Shown here piece by piece: positions 12,420-23,389 of a DNA stretch of 64,000 bases; within the stretch, counting starts at the first letter, position 1; each line of letters begins with the position of its first letter. A program made the translations under genes and the position numbers. The notes below the pieces were generated by a model. It saw only the letters and a program-made list of their open reading frames with translations. It had not been told where the DNA came from and ran no database searches. The DNA is from Augochlora pura (taxonomy: Eukaryota; Arthropoda; Insecta; Hymenoptera; Halictidae). The stretch lies in assembly GCF_028453695.1 (NCBI RefSeq), contig NC_135778.1, forward strand, positions 2,418,001-2,482,000. Direction: 5' to 3'.

Positions 12420-12780
12420 GCCTGCCTTTTACCCTTCTCCCTGCGTCTCTAACTCTCTCGCTCTGCCTACTCCCCGTCACCCCTTGCCACCCCTCCTCCT
12501 CCTGTCTCCCAGCCTGCCTGCCTGCCTTCCTTCCTTCCTTTGGCCCCCGTTTGCTCTTGTTTCATTATGTCCCGTCGACACACGCGTCCGTTGCACCGTG
12601 CAACCAAGCCCCGGCTCTCACTCTCTCTCTCTTTCTCTGTTTAGCCGCGCACCCAGTCTTCTCCATCCGCCTACGTGTTTCTCGACCTCGTGCCTTTCCG
12701 TTTGTTTTTCCGCAGTTTCCGCTACTCCCTCCTTCTCTCTCTCTCTCTCTCTGCCTGTCTCTTTTTACTGCGACGCTACC
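12420..12780. repeat. Pyrimidine-rich low-complexity region
   Basis: CT-rich DNA with CCTT/CCTG steps near 12500-12545 and CT runs near 12620 and 12735-12755. Ser/Leu/Pro-rich frames here follow from the skew. Confidence 0.8.
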
Positions 12781-12960
12781 CTGTTTCGACAATGTTTCAG
12801 AGTCGCGTCCCGCAGGATTTTCCGCCGCGGTAACCGCGTTAGATTTCGGCGGATGCGAGATCGAGTAGAGTGGGGTGAATCGCGATGTAGCAAAAGATCG
12901 ATCTTTCTAACCCGATCAAGATTGTTAGATTGTAGATTATTTGTTGTAAGTAGACTGATT

Positions 12961-13299
12961 TTAACACGTTTGTCGCCGCGTCACCCATGGCTGGGTGACA
13001 CTAATTTCTGACCAGTTTTGAAAATTAATTTTGTATTGCAATATATATTCGACTATGATTTTTCATAAAATCAATATCATATAAAAAAATATTTCTTCTA
13101 CGATTTATGTCATCAATTTTTATGCATACAAAATTGATTCTTGCGACTCCTGCCAGCGGTTTTACTATTTGACAATTTTTAAAATCTAAACCTTATTGTT
13201 CGAAAAATAATATTGGAACGTAATAGAATAATTTTAGTTTTTATTTTGGAATAATTTTAGTTTAGCCTCCGAGTCATCACTCGAGCACAAAAGGGTTAA
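12961..13299 (+). mobile_element. Composite of TTAA-family C end and family A end
   Basis: The left 90-100 bp start TTAACACGTTTGTCGCCG and match the minus strand of the family C element at 5690-5925 (GCGTCACCCA, ACACTAATTTCTGACCAG). From about 13110 the sequence switches to family A (ACAAAATTGATTCTTGCGAC, TAAACCTTATTGTT) and ends GAGCACAAAAGGGTTAA. A short segment, GGAATAATTTTAGTTT, is duplicated near 13250. This looks like one element inserted into or recombined with another. Confidence 0.65.
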
Positions 13300-13309
13300 C
13301 AGGTCGCGT

Positions 13310-13960
13310 ACGTCGGACGCTGTAGTGCGCGGTGGACGGCTGATGTGGGTCACCGTGTTTTCCGGCGCGGAATGCAATAAGCCGGAACACGATTCGCCGG
13401 GCAAACGAGAGTTCGATCGCGGGAAATAGACAAAGGCGGGACGTAACAGGTAGAAATAGAAATGCCAGCGCGATTATTGCCGCGTGGTGGCAATGACGAG
13501 TAAAACGGCGCTGCGATTACTCAACGGGCCCGATTGAGCAATTGTCGGCGGGTAAGAGCGGCCGCGTAGTCGGCCGCGCTCTCTGCGCTCTGTGTATGTG
13601 TGTGTTGCTCGTCGGTGGGCTTTGCACAACACAACCTCTCCGCGAGTGTATTGAACGCGCGCGCGCGCGGGGGACGACACGGTCTCTCCCGGTGAAAACG
13701 CAAGGACGCCAGCACAGAGCGGCTGGCAGATATAAATTGTCTTCTCGCTGCCTCTACGCGAAGATGCTCGTCCGTCCAGCCCGTTCGATCTTCCGAGAGA
13801 CCCTAATAGCTAGCTCCTTAACTACTGTCCAATTGATCTTCGACGGACCGGCTCACGCGAGAACTCGAGACTCCAAGGCGGCCGACTCTCCGAGGTGGAA
13901 CTTTTCTCGAAACTGGGGGACTTCTCAACGAGCCCTGTTAACCCCCTGCCGTACTACTTT
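13310..13960. other. CpG-rich block
   Basis: CpG-rich with a CG run near 13651-13668. The plus-strand frame from 13542 to 14009 has no domain or signal and is probably chance. Confidence 0.35.
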
Positions 13961-14580
13961 CTTCATGGTTACAAGGATGACCGCTTTTTCTACCGTAATA
14001 ATTTTTTAGAAGGAAAAGCAAAACATTTGTCTATGTTTAATTAAATATTTAAATACCGATGACAATTTTTTTACTTTTCTTGCTTACTCTTGCTATCTTC
14101 AAATTTTCTTGTTTATGTGTTTTATTGGAATATTACGTATTACCCACAATACGATATTTGTGCATGGACAAAAACAAATCAATGTTCTTAGAAGCGATGT
14201 TAGCACCTCGTATAAGTGCTTGGCCTTGTGAGGCACAAGCATAACAGTCTCGAATTACGAGGGGACCCGAGTTTTTTTGGGGGGAGGGTTCCGGAAAGGC
14301 CACGGTTAGTCGTAGAAAAGCATCTGCATAGAAAAGAGCTTCCTCACGCACCGTAAAATAAAGTTTCTTTTATTTAAAACTACACCTTATTTTAAATGTA
14401 TTTAAACACTCATTTCCAATATGTTTTATTACTTTTTGACAATTTTCAAGCTTTTAGTAGGAATAACGTATTCAGAAATGACTTGTCAGCTTTCTCGACG
14501 AATAAAAAGTACTTCCTCGTTTCTCGTAAAATGTATAACAGTCCTATTTGCCCTCCGTTCGAAGTACGTACACGTCGTTG
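13960..14580. other. AT-rich block, nothing specific seen
   Basis: AT-rich with short open frames only. No element termini, RNA or exon supported. Confidence 0.4.
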
Positions 14581-15290
14581 CTTTTTAATTCCCGCGGTGA
14601 TCTTTCGAAACTAAATTCCACGGTTAACCGGTTAAAGGGATCGCGTGTGTCCCGGCGGTTGTTGTCAGCGCGCGGAGAGTCGGCTAATTGTGACGCATCG
14701 GCGGCGAGCCGGGCGAAGGATTTAAATCGAATCGGTCGCCGAAGAAACAAGCCGGCTGCGGCCACAGGGCAGAGAGCAGAAACAGCAGAAGCGGCGGGGC
14801 ACATAGAGCGCGTACACGCGGAGCTTAATCGCGACCGGTTTGCGCGTCCGTTGTATCAACGCGCGACTGATGTATCGCCAGAGGATTTCGAATCCGCGGG
14901 CGCGCACCGGCGTGTGCCGAATGCGATTTGACACGGTGCCTCCCTTCAAAGGTTAATGTAGTTACCACTGTCAATTCAGCGCGTCGCGGGAACGAGGCGA
15001 GGCGCGGAGGCTGCTCCGACGATTTACGAGAACTCTCGCTCGCCCGCTCGCTCCTCTCCTGATCGCTGGGTAGATCTTGCGAGACACGGAACCCGGGGTT
15101 ACTTTGTTTTCAGTTCCCAGACGCTTTACTACGAAGCTACGACCAATTATAGAATCGCGGGCAAACACTCGGCTCGCTCCGCGGCGCACGCGATTCCAAA
15201 TTTAATATTACGTCGGACGGGGAGCTCTCTGCTTCGTGAACGGGATACTCGAAAAGTGTACAATCGCGTGTCGATGGGATTTGTTTTGTG
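14580..15290. other. GC-rich block, no gene recognised
   Basis: Moderately CpG-rich. Both strands carry frames of 70-130 codons without conserved features. Confidence 0.35.
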
Positions 15291-15384
15291 CGATAGGGGG
15301 GAGCCAGTTACTGTGCCCTGATCGCAGGCTGAGTCAATCTTTTTTACTAGAGCACTATACGTCACATTTATTTGATCGAATATT

Positions 15385-15615
15385 CGTTCCCTCGGTTAGT
15401 ATTTTATTCAGCATTTATATTTACATTTAGTATTTTACTAAATTAGTATTATACTAAATTTTACTAAATTAGTAATTTGTTTAGTAGTTTATTTAGAATT
15501 TGATTCAGTATTTTATTTGGCATCTCCTTTAGAATTTTATTTAGCATTTAATTTAGGATTTTACTTAGCATTCAATTTGGCATTTCATTCAACGCTTTAT
15601 TTAGCATTTAACATT
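15385..15615. repeat. Degenerate AT-rich minisatellite
   Basis: Irregular repeats of about 10-20 bp built on TTTATTTAGCATTTAATTT and ATTTTACTAAATTAGTA. Copies vary, so unit length is approximate. Confidence 0.7.
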
Positions 15616-15922
15616 TTTCTCAAGCTCCCCAAAAATTCCTTAAACTCCACATCAAAGAATCAAATAATTCTTGCGGTATTTTACAAAACTTCTACCCTTC
15701 GCACATTAAATACCAACAAAATAATAAGAAATTGAATTTCAAGAAATACAACACTCGATTTATCTTCTTTTCTTAGATGGAGAATAAATTTACAAAACGA
15801 ATTCGAGCGTGCTCGAGCCGGCAGTAAGAAACGCGAGTGGAACCGGTATTTCGAAAAACGTTATCTTGAAAAGGCGACCGGCAAACCGGCGTTCACAGGG
15901 GGTTGTTGTCCCCCTTTAAGCG

Positions 15923-15948
15923 GAACACCGCCATCCGGAGCGGTGTTC
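15923..15948. other. Perfect 9-bp inverted repeat (hairpin)
   Basis: GAACACCGC and GCGGTGTTC are separated by 8 bases in otherwise GC-rich sequence. It could form a small stem-loop in DNA or RNA. No transcript context is visible. Confidence 0.6.
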
Positions 15949-15999
15949 AGCTCCGAAAATCGATTCCCCATACCCCGAGAGCGTAGGGCCGACGGTGGC

Positions 16000-16520
16000 C
16001 GGTGTCTGGTTTATCGTCATTGTCCGCCGTTTGCGGGTCGAAGTTTTTGGGCAAGTATCGACCCAGTTAGCGGTCGAATATCGGTGTAGCGCCGGCCGTT
16101 CTCCCTCTCTCTCTCTCTCTCTCTGTCTGCTGCGTGTAGGTCTCTCCTTGTACAGTCGTCGTCGATTAGATTTAGCGTCACCGGTGTGTCCGGATCACAC
16201 GCCGTTTTTATCGTTCGCCCCGGCGGCGGCCGTGTCGCAAGAAGCCGAAACGATTTTCTGTTCGAGAACGATAATAATGCTGTGCCCGGGCACGACGACG
16301 ACGACTGGCTGCGAGAGCTGCTCTAGGCGAGGGAGAGAAGGGCGCAGGTAGGGAGACCCTGACGATGCTGTTCAGACGATATGATAAAGCGGTGGCGCTA
16401 ACCTCTCGAGCAAACACGCGCACACCTACGCGTGCACATACACAAATACAGAGAGAGAGAGACACAGAGAGACAGAAAATAAAGAGAGGCGAGAGCAACG
16501 CTATCGGTCCTGTCCTTACA
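16000..16520. other. GC-rich block with CT and GA tracts
   Basis: CT run at about 16101-16125, a CGA run near 16288-16302, and a GA/CA-rich tract near 16450-16490. A donor-like GCAGGTAGGG lies at 16345-16354. No exon is proven. Confidence 0.35.
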
Positions 16521-16523
16521 TAG

Positions 16524-16600
16524 TACACCCCCCTCCGAAAGTATTAGGACACTTGCTTGCTTAGCACAAATTCGAATATTTCATTCAGTTTAAGTAACAC
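16524..16600 (+). mobile_element. Possible Tc1/mariner-type terminal sequence
   Basis: After a TA dinucleotide the sequence reads CACCCCCCTCCGAAAGTATTAGGACAC, which resembles termini of Tc1-like elements in which AAAGTATTAGGACAC-type strings lie near the end. No inverted partner was found downstream, so this would be a solo end or a truncated element. Confidence 0.35.
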
Positions 16601-16999
16601 GTCCGCGTGGCCTACGATGTGGCGTCGCATTGTCAACAGTATCGTGTACATGTTGATCGATAAAATTGTCAGGTGTGCAACGCCTTGTTAGAGTGGGTAA
16701 ATACTATCGATTGAAATTTTCTACAGTTTTGAGTAGTCGATACACGGCGATGCTACTTATACAGCTTATTTTTCGGGGAAATTGTTTTATTATTTTATTG
16801 TTGTTTGTTCGTTCTTCTTAATACGAACTTCTTCTTTGTTCGTAATTCTTAATACGTGGAATGTAGAATAAAATAGATGGAACCAAATGAGAACAGAAAT
16901 AATAGGCGAGCTAATAAAATAGAAGTTTTAAATGATATCAAAGAGAAGAACATTATCTTTTGTAAAATTTAGGTTATTCATTCTCTTTCATAAAGTTGG

Positions 17000-17118
17000 C
17001 GTTGATTTTTTTTTTTATATAATTGACGGTATTAATGTTCTTTCACATAATTGACGGTATTAATGTTCTTTCACATAATTGACGGTATCAATTTTCTTTC
17101 ATAAAATCGACGTTATCA
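17000..17118. repeat. 28-bp tandem repeat, about 4 units
   Basis: CATAATTGACGGTATTAATG followed by TTCTTTCA recurs with an exact 28-bp spacing (17044, 17072), with diverged flanking units starting at about 17016 and 17100. Confidence 0.85.
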
Positions 17119-17182
17119 TTATTGCAATATAAAATATCCAAGACCTGAAAATGTCTAAAAATTTAGAAAAGAAGTATATACT

Positions 17183-17285
17183 AGGGTCATTCGAAGCAAC
17201 TTTTTTCTTTACAAAAATATCCTCCAAGGCGTTCTTAACAAGTTATTAACAAAAAGTATTGACCAATGAGACTTAACTTCTGTTT
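17183..17285 (+). mobile_element. Half copy of the hairpin-type element
   Basis: GGTCATTCGAAGCAAC, TTTCTTTACAAAAAT, GTTATTAACAAAAAG and GACCAATGAGA align in order with the left arm of the element at 46-246. The opposite arm is missing; the sequence becomes unrelated AT-rich DNA after about 17285. Confidence 0.7.
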
Positions 17286-17386
17286 TAATATAAATAATAT
17301 ATTATAATAAATATACTAAATATATTAAGTATATTATAATATACTAAGTATACTCTTCGCGTCACAAAATATTAATATTCCTCCAT

Positions 17387-17402
17387 GACGAGTATACTCG
17401 TC
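17387..17402. repeat. Perfect 16-bp palindrome GACGAGTATACTCGTC
   Basis: The same perfect palindrome occurs at 59936-59951, beside a TTAA-type end. Half of it (GACGAGTATATTC) is the most constant part of the 44-bp array at 31620-32110. It is likely a subterminal motif of a mobile-element family. Confidence 0.7.
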
Positions 17403-17539
17403 AAGCCCGGGCAACATCACCTGTCATCGCTAAATTTCCCGACCGTGTCAATGAATTTCAAATAAATTAAAAAAAATCGTAACCAATCACCAATCAGATT
17501 TTCCGTCTCCGAAACGTTCCTTCGAAATGTCCCGACGCT

Positions 17540-17980
17540 TTTGCAGCAGGGTGTACGTGTCGTTGCACGGGGGCGTTCATGTCGTCCGTCGTTAGGTCCG
17601 CCGCGGTCGAAACGGTCGGTCCCCGCACGCGGTGTTATTGGTCGGGCTTGTGCCGGGCGGCTCTCGGCCCGATCGGCCGATAAACGAATTACACGTTAAC
17701 GAAGAAAGACATTTGCTTCGCCGCGTTCGCGAAGATAGCCGACCACTTGTTAGCGCAGCGCCCCCACCCCCCGCGATAAGAGCAATTATCCGGGGAAAAT
17801 GTACGGTATACATTTTCCTCGGCGACGTAGACGTCGACGGTGCGTACCAGCGTCGACTCTAATTGCCTTCCGTCGCTGACGCGATCGACGAGCCGCGCGC
17901 CGTTTTCGCGACGGTTACACGTGTTTACGCGAGAGGTTGCACACGATCTCGGAATCGCGTCATGCTATGCGCCCGGTTAA
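17540..17980. other. CpG-rich block
   Basis: CpG-rich and unique-looking, with no recognised exon. It ends at a TTAACCCTTTCGCTGCGACG end (17977), which resembles a TTAA-element terminus without a clear partner. Confidence 0.35.
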
Positions 17981-18010
17981 CCCTTTCGCTGCGACGGGTT
18001 TTATTGAAAT
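17977..18010 (+). mobile_element. Solo TTAA-type terminus
   Basis: TTAACCCTTTCGCTGCGACG matches the terminal bases of these families (compare the right end of 18315-18599, read in reverse). The interior is not recognisable. Confidence 0.4.
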
Positions 18011-18314
18011 TTTTAGTTTTGCTGAATTTTATTATTTTTCTCAATTAATTTAGAAGCTTGGGGTGATTGTAGGTTAAGTTTCAGTGAACGAGTTTAATAA
18101 TTATAATTTGTATTTAGAATATTTTATATTGATAATAAATATAATTAATTACATCGATGTGGCATTGATAGATATAATTATTTTATACTAATTAATTAAT
18201 TAAGTTTAAAATGTTAATAATAGAAAATTTTGTTATTGCTACTATCTTATTATACAAGACACTTTTGTTAATCGCAAACAGTTGACTATATCTGTAAAAT
18301 TTATATTATCAAAG

Positions 18315-18599
18315 TTAACCCTTTGCGCTCGAGCGGTGACTTTGAAGCACCGCTAAAATCATTTTCAGCGGTCAAAAATGATTTCGCGTTCCAAAATCAT
18401 TTTTACACCGACAAAGTTTAGACATAAAAAAATTGTTCAGTAAAATATTGCTACGACTGACAAGAATCAATTTCGTATCCATAAAATTGCACTTTCTCGC
18501 ATAAAATGGAAATACAATGAGCGGAAATTATATTCGTATTTGAACAGGAAAATTATTTCAGATATCCAGTAAAAATGTTTCCGTAAGCGAAAGGGTTAA
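18315..18599 (-). mobile_element. TTAA-family A element, long variant
   Basis: TTAA on both sides. The first end is CCCTTTGCGCTCGAGCGG followed by a GAAGCACC motif; the second end is GTAAGCGAAAGGG, more diverged. The interior holds GACAAGAATCAATTTCG and ATAAAATGGAAATAC in the inverted orientation. At 285 bp it is longer than the usual 240-260 bp. Confidence 0.8.
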
Positions 18600-18890
18600 T
18601 GCCGATCGGTGGCGGCTTGGGAAAAGATTGGGTGCGTGCTCGGGCCGCGTTACGAGCACACGCGCGCGGAGGGCCTCCTCTCTCTCTCTCCGGTATTCGT
18701 TTAGATCCGCCGATACGGAACGGGGACAAGCAATTCTAGCCGAAGGATAATGAACAATGGAAGTTTCTAATGGGCGCGGATGCGGATGCAAATTCGCTAA
18801 TTTTAGAGATTTATTTCCCGGGACGGCCGCAGCGGGCCGGGGCTCTCGCGTTTCGTGCCCGGGGTTGATTGCCTTGAAAATAACTCGCAC
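18600..18890. other. GC-moderate unique stretch, candidate regulatory DNA
   Basis: Contains GCAAATTCGCTAATTTTAG (homeodomain-type TAATT) between GC-rich parts. It is not repetitive by eye. Conservation cannot be judged here. Confidence 0.25.
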
Positions 18891-18891
18891 T

Positions 18892-18960
18892 TTAACCCTT
18901 TTAGTGCCGGACCACGATATATCGTCGCTACACTTGCGGCGCGGCGCGCGTCCGACTTTG
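18892..18960 (+). mobile_element. TTAA-family B end fragment
   Basis: TTAACCCTTTTAGTGCCGG followed by ACGATATATCGTCGC matches the family B terminus and the GATATATCG dyad at 10215. It runs into a GC-rich segment and then a tandem duplication. The other end is not seen. Confidence 0.55.
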
Positions 18961-19246
18961 CTATTCTTTGAATTATGGGGAACTCTGATACAAAATAAAT
19001 TGACAAAATTATTATTATTTATAAAAAGTTGTCTATTGCTTCTGTTATAGGTTAATTTTTTAAATATGCAAATATTGTTTTAATTTGGTCGTTGCGCATT
19101 CGACTTTGCTATTCTTCGAATTACAGCAGAACTCTGATGCAAGATAAATTGACAAAATTATTAATATTATTATTTATAAAACTTGTCTATTTCTTCTGTA
19201 ATAGGTTGATTTTTTAATTATACAAATATTGTCGTTAGGTTGGTCG
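18953..19246. repeat. 148-bp tandem duplication
   Basis: CGACTTTGCTATTCTT followed by AACTCTGATRCAARATAAAT and TTGACAAAATTATTA occurs at 18953 and again at 19101. The two copies are diverged, implying an old event. Confidence 0.85.
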
Positions 19247-19259
19247 CGAAATCGGGCGA

Positions 19260-20045
19260 AACGGGGCTAGATATCGCCACGTTTCACTTTACGGAACCGC
19301 GTGTGGCTGTGGAATGACCGGGGGCTGATATATCCAAAGGAACGCGCGCAGGTTCGAAGAAGAGCGAACGACTTCGGGGCACAACAAGAGTATAATCAAG
19401 TTTACGCATCCCGCGAGAGTTAGGACGCGGAGGAAGAAGAAGAAGAAGAAGGCGGAGGAGAAAGAGGAGGATGAGGAGTAGAGACGAAGAGGAGGAGAAA
19501 CACGGAGGAAACGGGGCGGGGAGGGGGAATGGAATGCACCTTCGAGAGAATCCGTCTACGGGTCTCTCTCTCTCTCTCTCCTCTCTCTGCCTAACTCTTA
19601 CGTATGCACCGGGGGTGCAGACGGGGAGGGGGGCCGCGGGGGGAACCGGAGCGCGAGAGAAGGAGAATGCACCGCGCGCGTGAACCTGTCTCCGTTTATC
19701 TCGGCGGTGGGCCCCCCTCCCACCCCCCCCGCCCCTCCCGCTACTCTTTCTCCGACTCTCGTTCCCGGAGCACAACAAACAGACGCCGCCTCGTAATTTG
19801 TTTTCATACGTTCGCGGCATTTGCCAGTCTACGCCTCTTTCTCCACCTTCGGGACTCCCTCCCCAACCCCCCACCCCCCCGCTCTTTCTTTTTTCCTTTT
19901 CGGATTCCATCACTTTCTCACCTTCGACAGTGGCGCGAGGGACCCACGGGGCCCCGCGGCCGCGCCGGCGTTACAGATTTTTCGGCGGGCCCCCGTCGAA
20001 CCGACGGAGTTGGATACGAGGGCACGGGGAAAGGAGCGATCGACC
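19260..20045. other. GC-rich low-complexity block
   Basis: AGG/AGA purine tract at about 19425-19500, CT run at 19563-19588, and C-rich and G-rich runs at 19620-19745 and 19860-19885. Long frames on both strands are products of this skew. Confidence 0.5.
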
Positions 20046-20049
20046 CGTT

Positions 20050-20484
20050 TGGATCGATTGATGGTTGGATCTATGGACGCTTGGATCGATTGGCGCTTGG
20101 ATCTATAATCGCTTGGATCTATGAACGCTTCGATCTTTGGACTCTTGGATCTATAGATGCTTGGATCTATAATCGCTTGGATCTATGAACGCTTTGATCT
20201 ATGGACGCTTAAATCGATTGACGATTGGATCTATGGACGCTTGGATCGATTGATGCTTGGATCTATAGACGCTTGGATCTATAATCGCTTGGATCTATAC
20301 GCGCTTGGATCTATGGACGCTTGGATCTATGGACGCTTAAATCGATTGACAATTGGATCTATGGACGTTTAAATCGATTGACGATTGGATCTATGGACGC
20401 TTGGATCTATAGACGCTTCGATCCATAGACGCTTGAATCGATTGACGATTGGATCTATAGACGATTGGATCGATTGATGCTTGA
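20050..20484. repeat. 16-bp minisatellite, about 27 units
   Basis: Units of the type CTTGGATCTATGGACG, with alternates TCGATTGA, CTATAATCG and CTATGAACG, repeat every 16 bp. Because 16 is not a multiple of three the encoded frame would rotate; the open frame seen reads as a 16-residue pattern and is very unlikely to be a protein. Confidence 0.95.
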
Positions 20485-20739
20485 AAAATAGTTACTAAAA
20501 AACCCAGTGATTTTATTTACCATTTAACAATTCCTATATATATATTTACTATAATATCTTATATCAATAATCTTGTCACTTGGTTATAACATTAATTTCT
20601 AATTTTCAGAATACTAGCAACCAAGAGTTACGATCGCGTGCCAATCAAGAAGCAATTTTCTTTTCTCCTTATTTTAATATTCATCGTCGCGATTTTTATT
20701 CCGAAGCATCCACAGTTTCGCCACGCTTTCTACGAAACA

Positions 20740-21450
20740 TTCGTAATTTATTGGAACGCGGTGGAACGACAGAAGCCGCGTTAACTCGAAGACGTTCTAA
20801 CGCGACCGAGGATCGACGGCGTGGAGGAAACGACGACCGACACCGCGGCAACCCGTTATTACGCGCGCGCATTCTATCGACCGGAGATCATCGACGGTCA
20901 TTTAGCAAAGTGAACAACGTTCCCCCCGCGGTTTCCCGAAGGCGAGCGAGCGAGCGAGCGCGCGCGCGCACCTACACGGTTAGAATGCCGTGAAACTCGC
21001 GTCGGCGTAGCAAAAAGTGCGCGCGTACCTAGCGGCGAACAGAGAGAACACAGTGCGCGTACGCGAGCAACAGCGAGAGCACAACGAGAGCCCCTGGGAC
21101 CTTTCACGCCGGTTTCCATGAAGCGTCTACCTGTTGGCGGAATGAAGAAGAGATCCTCGATTTCTGTTAGCCGCTGCCAACATCCTGCGAGAGGAGGTGC
21201 CCCCTCTCGCCCCGCGCAGGATCAGCCGCGTTCACGCTCGCCTTTTTGCCCGGCCCACGGCCGGGTGAGGCACGCGATATCAACAGCCTCGATCGCGAAC
21301 GATAACCGACTCTTAATCTGCGCTCGACTCGAGACTCGACTCGACTCGACTCGAACGAGACCGACTAATTTTTCCGAGCACGTTCGCTCGCTTCCGAAAA
21401 TCACGGCGACGAATCGAAAGCTCGATCGGCCGCGCCGCTTCGCATACTTT
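20740..21450. other. CpG-rich block
   Basis: Contains GCGA and CG runs near 20940-20970 and CTCGA pentamers at about 21326-21354. A pyrimidine tract followed by CAG (TTTCTAATTTTCAG, ending at 20609) precedes the block and resembles a splice acceptor, but the frame after it has no recognised domain. Confidence 0.3.
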
Positions 21451-21539
21451 TGCAGGTTAGGAATGTTTCTTGAATGGTTTCGTTGGAATTTCGTGAAAAT
21501 CGGGGAAAGAAATCTTTTTCTTTGAAGCGAAATGCTTTA

Positions 21540-21970
21540 TGTAAATTATAAATTTTATAAATATATTATATAAGTTATTAATTATATATAAATTATTATA
21601 TATTTATAATATATTTAGTGTATTAAGAGCATGAGAAAATTCGAAAAGAAATGTCTTCGCAAAGTAAAAATAATATTACATATAAATTATATAATTATAA
21701 ACTATATATCATTGTAAATATATTATATAAGTATATCATATTAATATGTAATATATAACATATTTAATATATTAAGAGCGAGACGAAATTCGAAAAGAAA
21801 TGTCATCGCAAAGTAAAAATAATTTTATATATAAATTATATAATTATAAACTATATATAATTGTAAATATATTATATAAATATATTGAACAAACAAGTAA
21901 TATACAACGTATTAAATATATTAAGAGCGAGAGAAAATTCAGAAAGAAATGACTTCGCAAAGATGAAAAT
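21540..21970. repeat. 149-bp AT-rich tandem repeat, about 2.5-3 units
   Basis: ATTAAGAGC recurs at 21622, 21771 and 21920 with exact 149-bp spacing. Each unit carries AAATTCGAAAAGAAATGTC, GCAAAGTAAAAATAAT and a long ATATA-rich part. Confidence 0.9.
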
Positions 21971-22199
21971 AATTGAGCAACTAATTCTATTAATTACTTA
22001 TACAATAATTTATGAACCAACTAATTCTAACAGCGCTTCGATTTCTTTTCTCCGCAACAATTAATTTATCAACTGGAGAAAGCGTCTCTCTAATTCCAAT
22101 ATTCCTAAAACAACTTAAAAAAAGAATAACCGATTTCTTTCCATCGCAAATAAGAAATAATTTAAATTATTGCATAAATCCTTATAGGAAATAAGCAAT

Positions 22200-22640
22200 G
22201 CGATGTTCGCGCAATTGTCGCAGGAATGAACAGTGTACGCATCGATTTTTGTTACCGTGTTTTTTCGTTAAGGTCCGGCTACAGGTGCGCCGCGGTGGCT
22301 CGAGCGACTCTGTCTGCTTAACAAATTAACGTTCCGCTTAATTGTTACTAACAGGCGCATAGAAAACCGGGCGATAAATCTCCTATTGCCGGCAGCAAAT
22401 TACAGTCATGAATCAATAAGGCGAACCGGCGGACATAATGCAGCCAGTTTTTTTTTTCCCATTCTCCCGCGAGGGAAGATTAATAGGCGTTCCATGCACG
22501 GAAAACCAAGACACTGTAGCGAGTAGACCGCGGATTTTTATGCGAAACAAAAACGCGATTCTACGTAACAGACATTAAAAGAGAGCAAAGGGAATTCTTG
22601 AATCGTTCGAGCCGATGAAAAGCGACAGGATTTTTAGATG
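22200..22640. promoter_or_regulatory. Candidate conserved non-coding regulatory element
   Basis: Unique moderate-GC sequence free of microsatellites and rich in homeodomain-type words: ACAAATTAACG, GCTTAATTGTTAC, GGCGATAAATC, AAATTACAGTCATGAATC, AGATTAATAGGC. Such clustering is typical of insect enhancers near developmental genes. This is inference from motif density, and TAAT words are frequent by chance in AT-rich DNA. Confidence 0.3.
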
Positions 22641-22649
22641 GCGTTGATT

Positions 22650-23115
22650 CCTTTATTGCTTCAACCCCCTTGGGGTGGCGGATCCGCGGGTGGCATTTTC
22701 GCAATTATAAATAATTGACAATGTTTGCAGCGATTGTTGACTTTATTTTTCGATCTTTTTCGATAGATTTATTAAGATATTTTTCGTAGACTTATTTTCA
22801 GATTTTTTAAAATTTCTTTATTACTTCAACCCCTTTGGGATAGTGGACCATTTTCGCAATTATAAATAATTGACAATGTTCGTGGCGATTGTTAACCTTA
22901 TTTTTCGATCTTTTTCAATATATTTGTTAAGATATTTTTTGTAGATTTATTTTTAGATTTTTTTTAATTTCTTTATTATTTCAACTCCTTTGGGATGGCG
23001 GACCATTTTCGCAATTATAAATAATTGACAATGTTTATGACGATTGTTAACTTTATTTCTCGATCTTTTCCAATATATTTATTAAGATATTTTTCGTAGA
23101 TTTATTTTCAGATTA
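22650..23115. repeat. 155-bp tandem repeat, three units
   Basis: ATTATAAATAATTGACAATG occurs at 22704, 22859 and 23014, exactly 155 bp apart. Each unit also has CCTTTGGGATRGYGGACCA, TTTCGATCTTTTTC and AAGATATTTTTCGTAGA. The first copy is the most diverged, with an extra GCGGATCCGCGGG near 22679. A TTAA-family A element abuts the 3' side. Confidence 0.93.
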
Positions 23116-23131
23116 ATACGACCGCAAGGGG

Positions 23132-23378
23132 TTAACCATTTGCACTCGAGTGGTGACCCTAAGGCACCACTAGAATTATTCTATTTCATCCTAAAATCAT
23201 TTCTGCAACAATAAAGTTTAGATTTAAAAGTTGTCAAGTAGTAAAACTGTTGGCAGGAGTCAGAAGAAAAAATTTTCTATGCATAAAAATTGATTTTGTT
23301 AAACAGAATGGAAATACCACGAACCAGAAGAATTATTTCAAATTTCCAGTTAAAATGGCTCCGAGTGTAAAGGGTTAA
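23132..23378 (-). mobile_element. TTAA-family A element, complete
   Basis: TTAACCATTTGCACTCGAGTGG at one end and CCGAGTGTAAAGGGTTAA at the other. The interior AAGGCACCACTAGAATTATT and CCAGTTAAAATGGC identify the inverted orientation. Length 247 bp. Confidence 0.9.
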
Positions 23379-23389
23379 TATCTCCGTCC

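Noticed and set aside
20580..20993. Possible internal exon after a pyrimidine tract and CAG at 20609
   Set aside because: The frame has no domain, no donor at a sensible position, and Arg-rich GC-skewed composition; an isolated acceptor-like motif is common by chance.
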